Origin: Actinomadura rifamycini DSM 43936
Lineage (GTDB): Bacteria > Actinomycetota > Actinomycetes > Streptosporangiales > Streptosporangiaceae
Reading direction: 5' to 3'
Assembly: GCF_000425065.1 (NCBI RefSeq)
Contig: NZ_AULB01000011.1
Coordinates: forward strand, 186,001-250,000
Length of the DNA: 64,000 nt
Part shown: piece by piece, positions 34,302-42,575 of the stretch
How the letters are laid out: the number at the start of each line of letters is the position of its first letter
Position numbering within the stretch: the first letter of the stretch is position 1
Notes under the pieces: model-generated
The model's input: the letters and a program-made list of their open reading frames with translations, nothing else
What the model was told of the DNA's origin: nothing
Databases searched by the model: none
Made by a program: the position numbers and the translations under genes

Positions 34302-35788
34302 GACCATTCCTCTTCGGCGTCCTCGTCGGTCGGCACGTAGTCCTCGGGCGGCCCGCCGTGGGTCCACGGCGTGTCCTCCCGGTCGGGGAACTTCGCCTGC
34401 CCGAACGAGCCCTCGGTCAGCGACGTGAAGCACACCCGCTCGCCCACCTGCGGGACCACGCCGGGCTCCGGGGTCAGCTTGCGGCCCATCCCGCCGGTCA
34501 GCTCCAGCAGCACGCCCCCCGTGCCGAACTCCACGATCCTCCCCTTCAGCGCGGGCCGCGCCGCGTTGCACACGGTCGTGCCGACGTCGAGCCGGACCGG
34601 GTCCTCGGTGGAGACCCGCAGGTACGGGCGCAGCTTCGGCCGCTTGCCGGTCTCGTCCAGGCGGGTCGGGTCGCACTCGGTGACGACGCCGCCGAACGCC
34701 TGCCCGGACAGCCGGTGCTCGGCCATGACCAGCGGGTCGTCGAACGCCCGCTGCGCCTCGTAGGCGTCCTGCGCGCGCTCCAGGTCGTGCAGCCGCCGCG
34801 CCGCCCGGACGGGCGTGTCGCGGCGCGCCTGAGGATACGCCTCGCCGAACGTCTGGTGGTAATACGTGAACGCGTCGCGGTCGCGCTCCCAGCGGCGCGG
34901 GACGCTCGCGCCCTCCGGCAGCGCGCGCAGCACATCGGCCGCCCGCCACATCAGGTCCCAGGTGGGGGTGAGCTGGGACGCGACGGCGGCGCGCAGCCGC
35001 TCCTCGGCGCGGGGCGCGCCGTTCGACCGGTCGTAGGCGGCGATCGCGGGCGCGAGCACCTCGTTGTCGAACGTCGGGTCGGTCGACGGCCCCGCCGGCG
35101 GGCACGTCACCGGGTCCTCGGCGCGGGCGGCGGCGGCCGGGCCGTCCATGCCGTCCGGCGGGTCGATCCAGCCGAGCAGCGCCGCGAGGTTCCCGTCCTC
35201 CAGGGAGCTCTGCCCGGTCGCCCAGTGCAGCCGCAGCGCCTCCGTCATCGCCAGCAGCAGCGACGACCCGGGATGGTCGTACCGGTCGGCGAACCAGGTC
35301 AGCCACCGGCCGAGCACCGGCACCGCCGGATCCACCGCGTAGGGGCCCTCCGTGCCGCGGAACCGGGTGGAGCGGCCGAGCAGCCGCAGGAACGTGACGC
35401 CGCCGCGGTTCGGCACCAGCACCTGCGGCGCGTCCCCGTACCGGATCCGCTCCTCGATCTCCCCGGACTTGGCGGCGGACCTGCTCGGCGCCAGCGTCTC
35501 CACCGGGCCGCGGCTGGTCTCGATGTGGTTCAGGACGAGCTTGGCGGCCTCGGCGGCGAACGCGAACCGCAGGTCGCGGTTGCGCGGCTGCGGGACGACC
35601 AGCAGCGAGGGGTCGTCCCGGTCGCTGCCCAGCATCATCGCCAGCGGCGCCGCCGCCTCCCCGGCGAGCCGCAGCGGGATCAGCACCAGCGGCGCCGCCG
35701 AGACGTGGCAGTGCCGCACGGTGGCGAGCGGCTGCGCGAGCCCGGCGGCCGCCGCCTGCAGGCGGGCGAGCGAGGACAGCGCGCTCAT
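34298..35788 (-). CDS. Unknown 496-residue component of the helicase-nuclease operon
   Basis: A 496-residue soluble protein without a recognised domain. The middle part (GRWLTWFADRYDHPGSSLLL, DLMWRAADVLRALPEG, FTYYHQTFGEAYPQARRDTPVRAARRL) looks helical. The C-terminal ~110 residues (LDVGTTVCNAARPALKGRIV ... GGVLLELTGGMGRK ... PQVGERVCFTSLTEG) look like a small beta-barrel. The end is very acidic (PTDEDAEEEWS). It lies 7 bp after the nuclease gene and overlaps the helicase gene, so a stoichiometric partner of both is likely. No signal peptide or membrane helix. Confidence 0.7.
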   Translation of the reverse strand: MSALSSLARLQAAAAGLAQPLATVRHCHVSAAPLVLIPLRLAGEAAAPLAMMLGSDRDDPSLLVVPQPRNRDLRFAFAAEAAKLVLNHIETSRGPVETLAPSRSAAKSGEIEERIRYGDAPQVLVPNRGGVTFLRLLGRSTRFRGTEGPYAVDPAVPVLGRWLTWFADRYDHPGSSLLLAMTEALRLHWATGQSSLEDGNLAALLGWIDPPDGMDGPAAAARAEDPVTCPPAGPSTDPTFDNEVLAPAIAAYDRSNGAPRAEERLRAAVASQLTPTWDLMWRAADVLRALPEGASVPRRWERDRDAFTYYHQTFGEAYPQARRDTPVRAARRLHDLERAQDAYEAQRAFDDPLVMAEHRLSGQAFGGVVTECDPTRLDETGKRPKLRPYLRVSTEDPVRLDVGTTVCNAARPALKGRIVEFGTGGVLLELTGGMGRKLTPEPGVVPQVGERVCFTSLTEGSFGQAKFPDREDTPWTHGGPPEDYVPTDEDAEEEWS

Positions 35789-35795
35789 GTGCCGA

Positions 35796-36902
35796 TCACG
35801 CGGCGCCCTGCGCCGCTCCGGCCAGTGCCTCGGCGCGCAGCCGGGCCGCGGTGCGCAGCTGCTCGGCGGTCTCGGCCAGGTCGTCGGAGGGCGTCAGCAC
35901 GCCGTCGGCGAGCGCCAGCGCGGTCCCGATGGCGTCCACGCCGCCGAGGTCGTCGCGGACCGAGCGGCCCAGCGCGCCCGTCGCCCCGCACGCCCGCGCC
36001 TCGTCGCGGCAGAACAGCGCCATCTCGCAGCCCGCCATGCACTCGGGCGCGTACCGCGCCTCGACCGCGCGCACCGACTCGGCGAGCGCGTCGCCGGGCT
36101 CGAACGTCAGGTCGTCCGGGAGCGCGTCCAGGATGCGGTCGATGCGGGTGATCCGCGCGAGCTGCCGCCGCAGGACGGCGAGCTGCGGGCGGACGTCCAG
36201 CGGCGTCGCCGTCGGCCGGTTCGAGAAGTTCTCCGGGCACACGAGGAACACCTCGTGCGACACGCGCGCCGGGTCGTGCCCCAGCTCCTCCACCAGGCGC
36301 CGCAGCGCCAGCACGTACACCGCCGACTGCCGGGCCGCCGCCGCGACCTGCTCCGGCTCGGCCTGCCCGTCGACGACCGCGAACGACTTGATCTCGATCA
36401 CGTGCAGGCGCCCGGCGAGCTGGAACGCGATGACGTCCGGCTCCAGGTAGGCGGGCTGCCCGGCGATGTCGAGGCGCAGCAGCGGGTGGTCGAACAGCGT
36501 GCCCTCGCCGGACTCCAGCGCGCGTGCGATCAGCCGCCGCGTCCGGGTGTGCCGCAGCTCGCGGCCCTCGTTGCCCGCGACCACCTCGAGGTCGTCGTAG
36601 GCGACCTCCGGGACGGCGAGCCCGAGCCGGTCGCGCAGCAGCGTCAGCAGCTCCGCGCACCCGTCGGCCTTCACCTGCGCCTCGAACGCGTTGCCGCGCG
36701 TGATCGCGAACTGCGACTGGCCGAACGGCGCCGGGAACCCGAGCGCCCGCGCCACCGCGTCCTTGTCGACGCCCGCCGCGTCCATCACCCCGCGGCGGGC
36801 GCAACCGGGATTGCCGGTCAGCGCGGCGATCGTGCGTGCGTCATGGTTGCGCGGGGGAGCGCCGCCGCGCAGCCGGTCCAGGTCCGGCGCGGTCTCGGTC
36901 AT
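35796..36902 (-). CDS. Cas4/Dna2-like Fe-S PD-(D/E)XK nuclease
   Basis: A 368-residue RecB-family nuclease. Asp156 (EPDVIAF), Glu170 and Lys172 (VIEIKSF) form the PD-(D/E)XK site. RGNAFEAQV (69-77) is the upstream RecB motif, and Gln192/Tyr196 (QSAVYV) the downstream Q-x3-Y motif. One Cys in GNPGCARRG (34) plus a C-terminal C-x3-C-x5-C (CMAGCEMALFC) are placed as in the [4Fe-4S] clamps of Cas4, AddB and Dna2. A DNA end-processing exonuclease is expected. No CRISPR genes are present. ATG 36902 overlaps the preceding stop. Confidence 0.82.
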   Translation of the reverse strand: MTETAPDLDRLRGGAPPRNHDARTIAALTGNPGCARRGVMDAAGVDKDAVARALGFPAPFGQSQFAITRGNAFEAQVKADGCAELLTLLRDRLGLAVPEVAYDDLEVVAGNEGRELRHTRTRRLIARALESGEGTLFDHPLLRLDIAGQPAYLEPDVIAFQLAGRLHVIEIKSFAVVDGQAEPEQVAAAARQSAVYVLALRRLVEELGHDPARVSHEVFLVCPENFSNRPTATPLDVRPQLAVLRRQLARITRIDRILDALPDDLTFEPGDALAESVRAVEARYAPECMAGCEMALFCRDEARACGATGALGRSVRDDLGGVDAIGTALALADGVLTPSDDLAETAEQLRTAARLRAEALAGAAQGAA

Positions 36903-37900
36903 CGGTCCGTCTCTCCATTGACGGCAGGGCGCCGTGGGGCGTCCTGCAGGGCCCGCAGCCGGCTGCCGAACAGCCGTTCCGCGTCGTCGAGCCGGTCCAG
37001 GGCGCGCCCGGCGGCCGACTCGCGCCGCCGCCGGTCCGCCTCCCGGTGCACCTCCAGCTCCTCCCGGGCGGCCTCGGCGAGCACGGCCGGATCGACTGTA
37101 CCGACCGTACCGTCGACCGCACCGGGAATGTTGGACGCGAAACGCCACAGCAGCCGCTGCACGTCGGGGTTCGGTTCGCCGCGTCCGGTCCGCCGGGCAT
37201 CGGCGTGCTCGGCCAGCCGGATCGCGGACGTCAGGAAATCGGTGCGCGGGCTCAGCGGGCCCACGATGCGGCGCTCCAGCGGCCACGTGCTCACGGTGAG
37301 CAGGCCGCGGGCGGGGGCGAGCAGGTCCGCGGTGAGCGCGGCGCACAGGTAGTACGGCCGGGCGTACGGCGCGGTGCGGAACGAGCGCTCCTCGTCGCGG
37401 CGCAGGCTCGACAGGCGGCCCGCCGCGATCTCGCCGGGGAAGAACGCCGCGTAGACCGTTCCGACGAGCTTGGGGGCGGACGGGACGCCGAGCAGCGTCA
37501 GCGCCTGGTGCACCTGCTCGCGGACCGGCAGCAGGCCCCGCCGCGAGCCCTTCCCGGTGGCCTTCGCGCCCTTCGCGCCGCTCTTGGCCGAGCCTTTCGC
37601 GGAGCCCTTCGGCGCCCCCTTCGCGCGCCCGCCCTTCCCGGACGCCGCGGCCGCCGACCGTCCGCCGGACGGACGGAGCGGCGCGGTGCGGCGGCCGACC
37701 GGGTCCCCGGCCTCGGCCGCGTCGGCACCGTCGCCGAGGACGAGATCGTCCCAGGCGTCCTCGGCGGACCGCAGCTCGCCGCGCAGCTCGCGGGCGGCCC
37801 GCCGGTCCCCGGCCGCCATCGCCCGGCGCACGCCCGCGCGCAGCTCGGCGATGCGGGCCTCGAGCGCGTCGGGGGTGGACGGGCCGGGGGAGCGGGACAT
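36899..37900 (-). CDS. Unknown first gene of the helicase-nuclease operon, with basic linker and possible winged-helix region
   Basis: A 333-residue protein. A short coiled N-terminus (ALEARIAELRAGVRRAMAAGDRRAARELRGEL) leads into a disordered Gly/Ser/Lys/Ala tract (about 88-122, repeats of the type KGSAKGSAKSGAKGAK). A folded domain follows (LLPVREQVHQALTLLGVPSAPKLV ... TAPYARPYYLCAALT), perhaps a winged helix, then a charged helical tail. The basic tract suggests nucleic-acid binding. It overlaps the nuclease gene by 4 nt. Three 10-bp-phased repeats lie 21-50 bp upstream of ATG 37900. Not recognised. Confidence 0.68.
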   Translation of the reverse strand: MSRSPGPSTPDALEARIAELRAGVRRAMAAGDRRAARELRGELRSAEDAWDDLVLGDGADAAEAGDPVGRRTAPLRPSGGRSAAAASGKGGRAKGAPKGSAKGSAKSGAKGAKATGKGSRRGLLPVREQVHQALTLLGVPSAPKLVGTVYAAFFPGEIAAGRLSSLRRDEERSFRTAPYARPYYLCAALTADLLAPARGLLTVSTWPLERRIVGPLSPRTDFLTSAIRLAEHADARRTGRGEPNPDVQRLLWRFASNIPGAVDGTVGTVDPAVLAEAAREELEVHREADRRRRESAAGRALDRLDDAERLFGSRLRALQDAPRRPAVNGETDR

Positions 37901-37920
37901 GCGGCAGACGGTACAGGAGG

Positions 37921-37950
37921 TCCCAGACAATTCCAGAGTTTTCCAGTATT
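37921..37950. promoter_or_regulatory. Three direct repeats with exact 10-bp phasing upstream of the helicase-nuclease operon
   Basis: TCCCAG, TTCCAG and TTCCAG begin at 37921, 37931 and 37941 within an AT-richer stretch. Spacing of one helical turn puts all three on the same DNA face, as in activator or repressor arrays. They lie 21-50 bp upstream of the operon start at 37900. Confidence 0.5.
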
Positions 37951-38252
37951 TCGGCGCGTTATCCGGCGGTGTGGCCGAGATGTCCGGGAGAAGGGCCCTG
38001 CCTGCGCCGCACCAGCGAATACCGCCGGAGAAGGTGACGGCGGAACACGGCGCCCGGCAGGACGCGCGGGGCCCCTTCCCCGTCACGCACCTCGGCCCAC
38101 GTCATGCGGGATCGCCGACGGCGCGGGGCGCGCGGGAGGCGGGCCGGCGGACGAGGAGGCCGTCCCCGCATCCCGCGTCCAGCGCCTCCCCGCAGTCGGC
38201 CGGTACCCGTCCGCCGTGCTCACGGCCGTCGGCGCCACCGGGGAGGACGTGG

Positions 38253-38639
38253 TCAGCGGGTGTCGCGGCGGAGCGGATGCCCCTCCGGCACCTCCACGAT
38301 AACGATCTTGACGCCCGCCGGGTCCTCGATCCACATCTCCACCAGCCCCCACGGCTCCTCCCGGGGCTCCCGGACGATCCGCGCCCCGGCCGCGGCGAGC
38401 CGTTCGTGCTCGGCCCGCACGTCCCGCACCTGGAGCCAGATCATCGCCGCCGACCCGTCCCCGGCGGCGCCGTGCCCCGACACCTCCAGGAACCCGGAGC
38501 CGAGGAAGAACACGACGCCGGGGGAGTCGGGCGGGCCGAACTCCCGGTAGACGGCGAGCCCCAGGACGTCCCGGTAGAACCGCTGGCTGCGCTCCGCGTC
38601 CGCCGGGCGGAGCAGGATCCGGCTGCTCAAAACCTCCAT
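38253..38639 (-). CDS. VOC-family (glyoxalase/dioxygenase fold) protein
   Basis: A 128-residue vicinal-oxygen-chelate protein. The first half has SSRILLRPADAERSQRFYRDVLGL, the second IWLQVRDVRAEHERLAAAG, EDPAGVKIVIVE and a C-terminal Glu typical of metal binding. It may act in detoxification, resistance or ring cleavage; substrate unknown. About 350 bp separate it from the helicase-nuclease operon, and it stands alone. Confidence 0.75.
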   Translation of the reverse strand: MEVLSSRILLRPADAERSQRFYRDVLGLAVYREFGPPDSPGVVFFLGSGFLEVSGHGAAGDGSAAMIWLQVRDVRAEHERLAAAGARIVREPREEPWGLVEMWIEDPAGVKIVIVEVPEGHPLRRDTR

Positions 38640-38719
38640 GCACCCATCCTCGCCCGGCGCCCGTCCCGCCCCGGAACCGGGCCCCGTTTCGGGGCGGGCC
38701 GCTTCCGGAGCGGAGCGGG

Positions 38720-39586
38720 TCAGCCGGGGAAGCTGGCGTGGTAGGTCGCGGCCATGTCCGCGTCGCCGTGGCCCTGCTCGATCGCGCGGCGGAACCGCTC
38801 GCCCGCCGCGTCGTTGACGTCGACGCGGATCCCGGCGGCCGCGGCGGCGTCGTGGATGATGCGGGTGTTCTTCTCGGCGGTCCGGACGGCGAAGCTCGGC
38901 GCGAGCTCGTCCTCCACGATCGCCTTCATCTTCGTCTGGAGGTACGCGTTGTCGAGCGGACCGCCGGTGAGGACCTCCCCGAGCAGGGCCGGGTCGAGCC
39001 CGAGCGCCCGGGTCAGCGCCACCGACTCGGCGATCACCGAGGTCAGCGAGATCGCGTAGCCGACGGCCGCGAGCTTCAACCGGGTGCCCGCGGCGGCCGC
39101 ACCGTCCTCGTCCAGCCACAGCGTCCGGCTGCCGAGCGTGCCGAACACCGGCTCCAGCACCGGCCGCGCCCCCTCCGGCCCCGCGGCCAGCACGATCAGG
39201 TTGCCCTGCTCGGCGGGCTGCTTGGTGCCCTGGACGGGCGCGTCCACGAACGTCACGCCGTGCTCGCCGGCCAGGGCCGCCAACCGCGGCACGTCCGCCA
39301 CGGCGACGGTGCCCATCTGCGCCCAGACCTGCCCGGCGCGCAGGCCCGGCGCCGCGTCCGCCATGACGGCCAGCGCCGTCTCGCCGTCCCCCAGGATGGT
39401 GATGACCGCCTCGGCGCCGGTCACCGCCTCGGCCGGGGACGCGGCCACGGCGGCGCCGTCGGCCCGCAGCGGCTCGGCGCGGGCCGCCGTCCGGTTCCAC
39501 ACCGTGACCCGGTGGCCGTCGCGCAGCAGGGTGCGGGCCATCGCGGTGCCCATGATCCCGGTTCCGAGCAGAGCGACTTCGGTCAT
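38720..39586 (-). CDS. NAD(P)-dependent beta-hydroxyacid dehydrogenase family protein
   Basis: A 288-residue member of the 3-hydroxyisobutyrate/6-phosphogluconate dehydrogenase superfamily. The N-terminal Rossmann motif is LLGTGIMGTAMARTLL (5-20), followed by VWNRTAAR and VDAPVQGTKQPAEQGNL at the substrate loop. The expected catalytic Lys region is TRLKLAAVGYAI. It oxidises a beta-hydroxyacid or reduces an imine; the exact reaction is unknown. Monocistronic as far as can be seen. Confidence 0.8.
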   Translation of the reverse strand: MTEVALLGTGIMGTAMARTLLRDGHRVTVWNRTAARAEPLRADGAAVAASPAEAVTGAEAVITILGDGETALAVMADAAPGLRAGQVWAQMGTVAVADVPRLAALAGEHGVTFVDAPVQGTKQPAEQGNLIVLAAGPEGARPVLEPVFGTLGSRTLWLDEDGAAAAGTRLKLAAVGYAISLTSVIAESVALTRALGLDPALLGEVLTGGPLDNAYLQTKMKAIVEDELAPSFAVRTAEKNTRIIHDAAAAAGIRVDVNDAAGERFRRAIEQGHGDADMAATYHASFPG

Positions 39587-39680
39587 GATCGTCTCCTATC
39601 TGAACTGAGCGGTACGAAGATCATGCGGCATCGGCGGCGTGCCGCGGCGCGCGGCGTGCGTCCGGCCGCGCCCGCCGATG

Positions 39681-40844
39681 TCAGCCGTAGGCGTGCCCGT
39701 CGCCCGGGCCGTCCGCGCCCGCCTCGGCGGCGGGACCGTCCCCGGCGCCCGGCGCGTACGGGGCGGCGAACGCGTCCAGCGTCCGCTCCAGATGGGCCGA
39801 CCACCAGGTGACGAGCGCCGCGTGGCCGCGCTCCTGCGGCGGCCGTTGCGCCGGATCCGGCGCGCCGGACCCGGCGGCGCCGTCCTCGCCGAGGTAGCGC
39901 TGCCGCAGCGGAGCGACGTCGCACAGCCGCTCCCACCACGCCCGGTGCACCGCCGACTGGATCTGCCCCGCGTCGAGCGGGAACGACGCGCGGTGCCCCC
40001 GGACGAACGCCTGCACCCGGTCGAGATCGAGGCCGCGGTCGTCCTCGCCCGCGAACAGCCGCGCCGCCGCCCGCACCACCTCGCCCGCCACCGGGCCCGT
40101 CGTGAGACCGTCCCAGCCGAGCACCGCGGTCACGTTCCCCGACCCCCCGTACCGGAGGTTCCCGCCGTGGAACGAGCCGTGCAGGTGCCCGACCGTGCAG
40201 ACCTCCGCGTCCGGCGGCTGGTGGTCGGCGAACTCCGCCAGCAGCGCCCGCCGCTCCCGCAGCCGCCGCTCCGTCAGCGCGGCGAAGTCGGTGCCGCCGC
40301 CGCGCGGGACGGCCGCCAGCAGGGCGTCGACCGCCGCCGCGGCGTCCGCCGCGCGCGGCGCGGGCACCAGCATGCTCTGCTGCACGGGCGGCGTCAGCCG
40401 CTCCATCTCCGCGTGCAGCCGGCCCAGCAGCCCACCGAGCTCCTCGCACTGCGCGAACGTCAGCTCCAGCCCGTCCCGTCCGCGCCCGCCGGCCCACGGG
40501 AACAGCTCGTACCCGCGTCCGGCGGCGGTGACGAGCGTCCGGCCGGTCCGCGCCGGGACGGGCGCGAGGACGGGCAGGCCGGCCGCGTCGAGCGCGGCGG
40601 TGATCCGGTGCCGGAACAGGATGCGGCGCCGGTCGGGGGCGGGGTGCTCCTTCAGCAGGTACGCGCCGTTCGCGGTGTCGATCCGCCGGGACCGGCGGAC
40701 GGCGGCGCCGTCCGGTCCGGGGCCGGCGAACCGCGCGTCCGGCCCGAGGTCCCAGCGCCGCAGGAGCCGCGCGGGCGGCCCCGCGTCGCGCCCGGCGCCG
40801 TGCCCGCCCGCGGCGGCGGCGTCAGCGGACTGCGACGTCGGCAT
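39681..40844 (-). CDS. Phosphotransferase (APH/choline-kinase fold)
   Basis: About 387 residues with an aminoglycoside-phosphotransferase-like fold. NGAYLLKEHPAPDRRRI carries the ATP-binding Lys, and LGGLLGRLHAEMERL is an interlobe helix. HLHGSFHGGNLRYGG stands at the catalytic loop (HGDxxxxN type, here with Ser/Gly changes), and VLGWDGLTTGPVAGEV replaces the usual ID(W/F)D magnesium loop. The altered catalytic residues may indicate a different substrate or loss of activity. The frame is open to 40991, but the extra N-terminus would be the PTSEA repeat encoded by the minisatellite, so ATG 40844 is preferred. Confidence 0.65.
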   Translation of the reverse strand: MPTSQSADAAAAGGHGAGRDAGPPARLLRRWDLGPDARFAGPGPDGAAVRRSRRIDTANGAYLLKEHPAPDRRRILFRHRITAALDAAGLPVLAPVPARTGRTLVTAAGRGYELFPWAGGRGRDGLELTFAQCEELGGLLGRLHAEMERLTPPVQQSMLVPAPRAADAAAAVDALLAAVPRGGGTDFAALTERRLRERRALLAEFADHQPPDAEVCTVGHLHGSFHGGNLRYGGSGNVTAVLGWDGLTTGPVAGEVVRAAARLFAGEDDRGLDLDRVQAFVRGHRASFPLDAGQIQSAVHRAWWERLCDVAPLRQRYLGEDGAAGSGAPDPAQRPPQERGHAALVTWWSAHLERTLDAFAAPYAPGAGDGPAAEAGADGPGDGHAYG

Positions 40845-40920
40845 GTCTGACGTCCGCGCTTCTGACGTCGGCGCTTCTGACGTCGGCGCTTCTGACGTCG
40901 GCACCTCTGACGTCGGCACT
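40831..40920. repeat. 15-bp minisatellite, six units
   Basis: The unit TCTGACGTCGGCGCT is repeated at 40846, 40861, 40876, 40891 and 40906, with a diverged unit at 40831. Each unit contains the palindrome TGACGTC. Read on the - strand it encodes Pro-Thr-Ser-Glu-Ala repeats at the 5' end of the phosphotransferase frame. It can also be seen as an array of identical palindromes upstream of ATG 40844. Confidence 0.8.
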
Positions 40921-41012
40921 GTGCACCTCGGCGGCCTCGGACGGACGGCGGTCGAACGGATGTTCCAGGCCGACGCTACACGGCCCGCCACCGCGGGGAA
41001 AGGCGACCGCGC

Positions 41013-41414
41013 TCAGACGCGCTCGAGGACGACCACGGGGATCTCGCGGTCGGTCTTCGTCTGGTACTCGTCGTACTGCGGCCAGGTGGCGGCCATCTTC
41101 CGCCAGAAGGCGGGCTTCTCCTCGGGCGTGGCGGTGCGGGCCCGCGCGGTGAACTTGTCGCCCTTCACCTGCACCCGGACCTCGGGGTTCTCTTGCAGGT
41201 TCAGGTACCACAGCGGCGGCTCGTCCGCGCCGCCCTTGGACGCGACCACCAGGTAGGCGTCGCCCTCCGGCTGGTAGATCAGCGGCGTCGTCCGCGGCCG
41301 CCCGGTGCGCCGCCCCGTGGTGGTCAGCAGCAGCGTGACCGTCCCCTGCCAGTCGTGGCCCTCCGCGCCGTCGGTCTCCTGGTAGCGGGCGACGTGCTCC
41401 TCGCCGTACAGCAT
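41013..41414 (-). CDS. F420-dependent nitroreductase-family (Ddn-like) protein
   Basis: A 133-residue split-barrel protein of the deazaflavin-dependent nitroreductase family. TTGRRTGRPRTTPLIY near residue 31 is the cofactor-phosphate motif. YLVVASKGGADEPPLWYLNLQENPEV is the family core, and the C-terminus IPVVVLERV is typical. It transfers hydride from reduced F420 to quinones or xenobiotics. It stands alone between the phosphotransferase and the XRE regulator. Confidence 0.85.
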   Translation of the reverse strand: MLYGEEHVARYQETDGAEGHDWQGTVTLLLTTTGRRTGRPRTTPLIYQPEGDAYLVVASKGGADEPPLWYLNLQENPEVRVQVKGDKFTARARTATPEEKPAFWRKMAATWPQYDEYQTKTDREIPVVVLERV

Positions 41415-41501
41415 CCTGTGCCCCTTCCGTGGCTCCGTGCCGATGCGGACGACCTTCCCCGCCGCCCGCCCGCCGATGCGCGATCCCGGGAACCGGGCCG
41501 G

Positions 41502-42434
41502 TCACAGGTCCCTGAGGACGCCGCTCAGCAGGCCGCCGGTGTCGTCCGGGCGCGCCGCGGTGATGCACAGGTTGTTCATCGCGCGCATGTAGGTGTCGAC
41601 GTCGGTGGGCTTGTCGAGGTACAGCGCGCTCGTGAGCTGCTCCAGGTAGACGACGTCGGACAGGCCGGGCTCCGCGAACCGCAGGATCGTGAACGGGCCG
41701 CCGGCCGCGGCGTGCCCGCCCGCGCCGAACGGCACGATCTGCAGGGTCACGTTCGGCAGCTCCGACATCTCCATCAGGTGCCGCAGCTGGCGCCGCATCA
41801 CGTCGCGCCCGCCCAGCGGGCGCCGCACGACCGCCTCGTCCACGACCGCCCAGAGCGTCGGCGCGCTGGGCGAGGTGAACCGCTCCTGCCGGGTCGTCCG
41901 GACCCAGACCCGCCGCTCGACCTCCTCCTGCGACGCGTCGGGGAACCCGAGGCGGACGACCGCGCGGGCGTAGTCCTCCGTCTGGAGCAGGCCCGGGACG
42001 AACTGGAGCTCGTAGGAGCGCAGCAGGGACGCGGCCTCCTCCAGCCCGAGGTACGCCTCGAACCAGTTCGGCAGCACGTCGCCGTACCGGTGCCACCAGC
42101 CCGGCGTGTTGGCCTCCTTCGCCAGCTCGAGCATCTGCTCGCGCTCGTCGGGGTCGCTGACCCCGTAGAGGGTGAGCAGATCGGCGACGTCGCGGGTCTT
42201 GAAGCCGACGCGGCCCAGCTCCATCCGGCTGATCTTCGAATGCGAGCCGCGGATCTCGTACCCGGCCTGCTCGGTGGAGATGCCGCAGTCCTCCCGGAGG
42301 CGGCGGAGCTGCGCGCCGAGCAGGATGCGCAGGACGGTCGGCCCGCCGCGCCGCGGATAGTCGATCAGCCGTCCGGCCGGATCATCTTCGGCCGGAGGAG
42401 TCGGAACAGCTGAATCCTGGGGCAAGGGGGTCAC
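41502..42434 (-). CDS. XRE-family regulator with DUF5753 domain
   Basis: About 310 residues. The HTH lies at about 35-95 (LGAQLRRLREDCGISTEQAGYEIRGSHSKISRMELG). The DUF5753 domain follows (LLRSYELQFVPGLLQTEDYARA, VTLQIVPFGAGGHAAAGGPFTIL, VVYLEQLTSALYLD). Such regulators are abundant in morphologically complex actinomycetes, generally next to a small DUF397 gene, which is missing here. Start GTG 42434 is tentative; the frame is open further upstream, but that part lies in the promoter repeat at 42463-42575. Confidence 0.8.
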   Translation of the reverse strand: MTPLPQDSAVPTPPAEDDPAGRLIDYPRRGGPTVLRILLGAQLRRLREDCGISTEQAGYEIRGSHSKISRMELGRVGFKTRDVADLLTLYGVSDPDEREQMLELAKEANTPGWWHRYGDVLPNWFEAYLGLEEAASLLRSYELQFVPGLLQTEDYARAVVRLGFPDASQEEVERRVWVRTTRQERFTSPSAPTLWAVVDEAVVRRPLGGRDVMRRQLRHLMEMSELPNVTLQIVPFGAGGHAAAGGPFTILRFAEPGLSDVVYLEQLTSALYLDKPTDVDTYMRAMNNLCITAARPDDTGGLLSGVLRDL

Positions 42435-42462
42435 CAGCCAGTCGACGGGTCTGCGCGGGACG

Positions 42463-42575
42463 GTACGGCACCGCCCTATGTTAGAGGATCGAAGCACGAT
42501 TTTGGGAAGTACGGAAAAGGTGTCTTCGTAATCTCCCAATCGTGCCGGAACGGGCAGCGCAGCGCGGTGCCGTAC
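42463..42575. repeat. Inverted-duplicated promoter/operator region (113 bp) upstream of the XRE/DUF5753 gene
   Basis: Outer arms GTACGGCACCGC (42463-42474) and GCGGTGCCGTAC (42564-42575) are perfect 12-bp inverted repeats (14/15 when extended). Inner arms starting GCACGATT (42494-42507) and ending AATCGTGC (42532-42545) share the same centre at about 42519. The blocks are collinear but separated by unrelated sequence, so two diverged head-to-head copies of one ~57-bp element are present. The left copy includes a possible -10 (TAACAT on the - strand). Confidence 0.65.

Noticed and set aside
35796..36902. Calling the Fe-S nuclease a true cas4
   Set aside because: No Cas1, Cas2 or array is nearby. 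It is fixed in an operon with an SF1 helicase, which fits a Dna2-like split better.
40831..40920. Regular repeats as a possible CRISPR array
   Set aside because: Units are contiguous 15-mers with no spacers, and no cas genes are present; the Cas4-like nuclease belongs to another operon.
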